64,000 bases of DNA from Burhinus oedicnemus. Taxonomy: Eukaryota; Chordata; Aves; Charadriiformes; Burhinidae. The DNA is taken from positions 784,022 to 848,021 of the forward strand of contig VFFE01007012.1 in the NCBI GenBank assembly GCA_008921705.1, in the 5' to 3' direction. Numbering within the stretch: the first letter of the stretch is position 1; each line of letters begins with the position of its first letter. The translations under genes and the position numbers were made by a program. The notes under the pieces were generated by a model. That model worked only from the letters and a program-made list of their open reading frames with translations, made no database searches and was not told where the DNA came from. Positions 62,523-64,000 of the stretch are shown in pieces.

Positions 62523-63033
62523 GTCTCTCAAGCCACACCTCAAGTACTGTGTCCAGTTTTGGGCCCCTCACTACACGAAAGACATTGAGGTGCTGGAGCA
62601 TGTCCAGAGAAGGGCTGGTGAGAGGTCTGGAGCACAAGTCTTCTGAGGATTGGCTGAGGGAACTGGGGTTGTTTGGCCTGGAGAAAAGGAGGCTCAGGGG
62701 AGACCTTATCTCTCTCTACAACTGCCTGAAAGGAGGGTGTAGCAAGGAGGATGTCGGTTTCTACTCCCAAGTAACAAGTGATAGGACAAGGGGAAACAGC
62801 CTCAAGTTGTGCCAGGGGAGGTTTGGGAAAAATTTCTTCACTGAAAGAGTTACCAAACATTGGAAGAGGCTGCCCAGGGAAGTGATGAAATCGGCATCCC
62901 TGGAGGTATTTAAAAGATGGGTGGACATGGTGCTGAGGGACATGGTTTAGTGGTGGATTTGGCAGTGTTAGGTTCATGGTTGGACTCTATGATCTTAAAG
63001 GTCTGTCCAACCTAGATGATTCTATGATTCTGT
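62523..63033 (+). mobile_element. CR1 LINE, C-terminal ORF2 plus 3' UTR (group 3)
   Basis: This 5'-truncated copy starts in the [12 protein letters not shown] region and ends in the tail GATTCTATGATTCTG. Its 3' UTR (ATGATCTTAAAGGTCTGTCC, then AACCTAGATGATTC) and C-terminus ([18 protein letters not shown]) match the nested 54.6 kb copy, which lies in the opposite orientation about 7.3 kb away. Confidence 0.92.
62525..62950 (+). pseudogene. CR1 ORF2 C-terminal fragment, frameshifted
   Basis: The first block reads [20 protein letters not shown] and then HVQRRA in the frame of 62443. A gap in the ATK-type segment then moves the reading into the frame of 62378 ([20 protein letters not shown], then [20 protein letters not shown]). 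That frame continues to the natural stop at 62948. A further small in-frame loss removes RLDI before KNFFTERV when compared with the nested copy. It is not functional. Confidence 0.85.
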
Positions 63034-64000
63034 AATCATCCTGCTCCCAGCCTTCTGGGTGAGATAAAAATATAGTTCATTCCTTCTTTAGGACTAAGGT
63101 AGGAAAGCTCAGTGGTTTGCTGGTGTCTGCTCTTACTCTCAAGTCAGCTTATATTTTTTAAATATTCAGCAGAGAGGATTAGGAAGCACAGCTGGCCTTG
63201 CTTCTGTGTCTTGCTGGATTCCCATGGTAATTGGTCATGCTGCACATTGAGTGGCTCCCAACAGCTGGTTATTTCCTGTGTTATCTTCTGCTGACAATAA
63301 TAAATTAGCCCTTGGTGGTAGTCAGGGAAATTGGCATTAATAATGATTTTTGGGTGGCCAGTTCATTTCCCTCCTTGGTCAGACCACCTCGGTGCTCTGT
63401 GAGCTTTGGTCCTCTCTCCCTTTGCAACAGATTGGTCCCACTACACTGCATCAACACAAATAACACAAATGACTTAGTCAATTTGTGTTTGAACTGTCTC
63501 TCTTATACAGAAATTGTGAGTTCTTGGTGAGCTGTGTTTGTGGTTTATTGTACGCACAACGTTTCATCCCCTCCTGACCATCTGTGGTGTTGAAGTTTGC
63601 TCTTCCTCTCAAACGGCGTGTCCCCAAGCAGAGTTTCAGCCTTCGTGAGCAAGGAGCCAGCACACAGCTGGGCACCTGCTCGCAAAGGAGGGAGCTGCGG
63701 GGCTCGGGGGTCTCTCTGCCTTTGAAATTGCAGAGTGATTTTTAGTGCTCGTAGAAAGCATTGCATCATAATGTAAGGAATATGAGCAGTGGCAATCAAA
63801 GAAAGTAAATATGGTATTAAAATAAAGGTAAAACACAAAGTATTGAAAAAAGAGCATGATTATTTCAGATCTCTAGTTAAGTGATGTAGCAGGACTCATG
63901 AAAGAGGAACAGAGAAGGGATGTGTGTGTGCAGCAAGGGACAGATAGGGAGAAGTTGCCAGAGGTTTATCCGAATGGTAAAAAGACATGAAATAGTCTCA
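63034..64000. other. Unique non-coding sequence
   Basis: No gene or element is recognised. A short TG run lies near 63921-63930. Overlapping open frames on both strands at 63.5-63.85 kb have no recognisable content. Confidence 0.5.

Noticed and set aside
1..64000. CRISPR arrays, operons, bacterial promoters, tRNA/rRNA genes
   Set aside because: No regularly spaced direct repeats, no cloverleaf-capable segments with both internal boxes, and no rRNA-like sequence were seen. Base composition and repeats are vertebrate.

Overview
The window reads as non-coding vertebrate nuclear DNA, most likely from a bird (another archosaur or a turtle is not excluded). The main evidence is at least eight pieces of CR1 non-LTR retrotransposon. 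Several end in the 3' octamer-like tail typical of avian CR1 (ATTCTATG-type). CR1 covers roughly 9% of the window. I see no tandem bacterial-style genes, no operons, no convincing rRNA or tRNA genes and no recognisable multi-exon protein-coding gene. The sequence is AT-leaning, poor in CpG, and carries a few short CpG-dense pockets. It is best described as a gene desert or the inside of a very long intron.

Layout. 1-9.37 kb: unique sequence with two short CR1 3' ends (about 5.0-5.15 and 6.69-6.92 kb). 9.37-9.89 kb: a decayed fragment resembling ORF2 of an L1/Tx1-type retrotransposon, unexpected in a CR1-dominated genome. 9.9-28.5 kb: mostly unique sequence, with one CR1 end on the minus strand (17.14 kb), microsatellites and a candidate exon at 11.99-12.11 kb. 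28.56-30.35 kb: the best CR1 copy, covering most of the reverse transcriptase of ORF2 with its FADD motif but broken by frameshifts. 34.7-35.7 and 41.4-41.8 kb: two CR1 copies of a second subfamily. 36-40 kb: a CTCF-like site, a CpG pocket with a possible short first coding exon and a steroid-receptor-like palindrome, a long GAGAG purine tract and a possible MIR remnant. 51.65 kb: a clearer MIR-like remnant. 54.25-55.77 kb: a nested pair of minus-strand CR1 elements, one inserted inside the other. 57.26 and 61.99 kb: two further candidate exons with good splice signals. 62.5-63.03 kb: a last CR1 copy.

The CR1 pieces fall into three groups by their C-terminal coding and 3' tail. Group 1 is the 28.6 kb copy and the outer 54-55.8 kb copy. 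Group 2 is the 34.7 and 41.4 kb copies. Group 3 is the nested 54.6-55.3 kb copy, the 62.5 kb copy and the 17.1 kb end. The nesting shows that a group 3 element inserted after the group 1 element. All copies are 5'-truncated and none looks able to move. No search, alignment or expression data were available, so the candidate exons and regulatory sites are inferences from sequence pattern alone.
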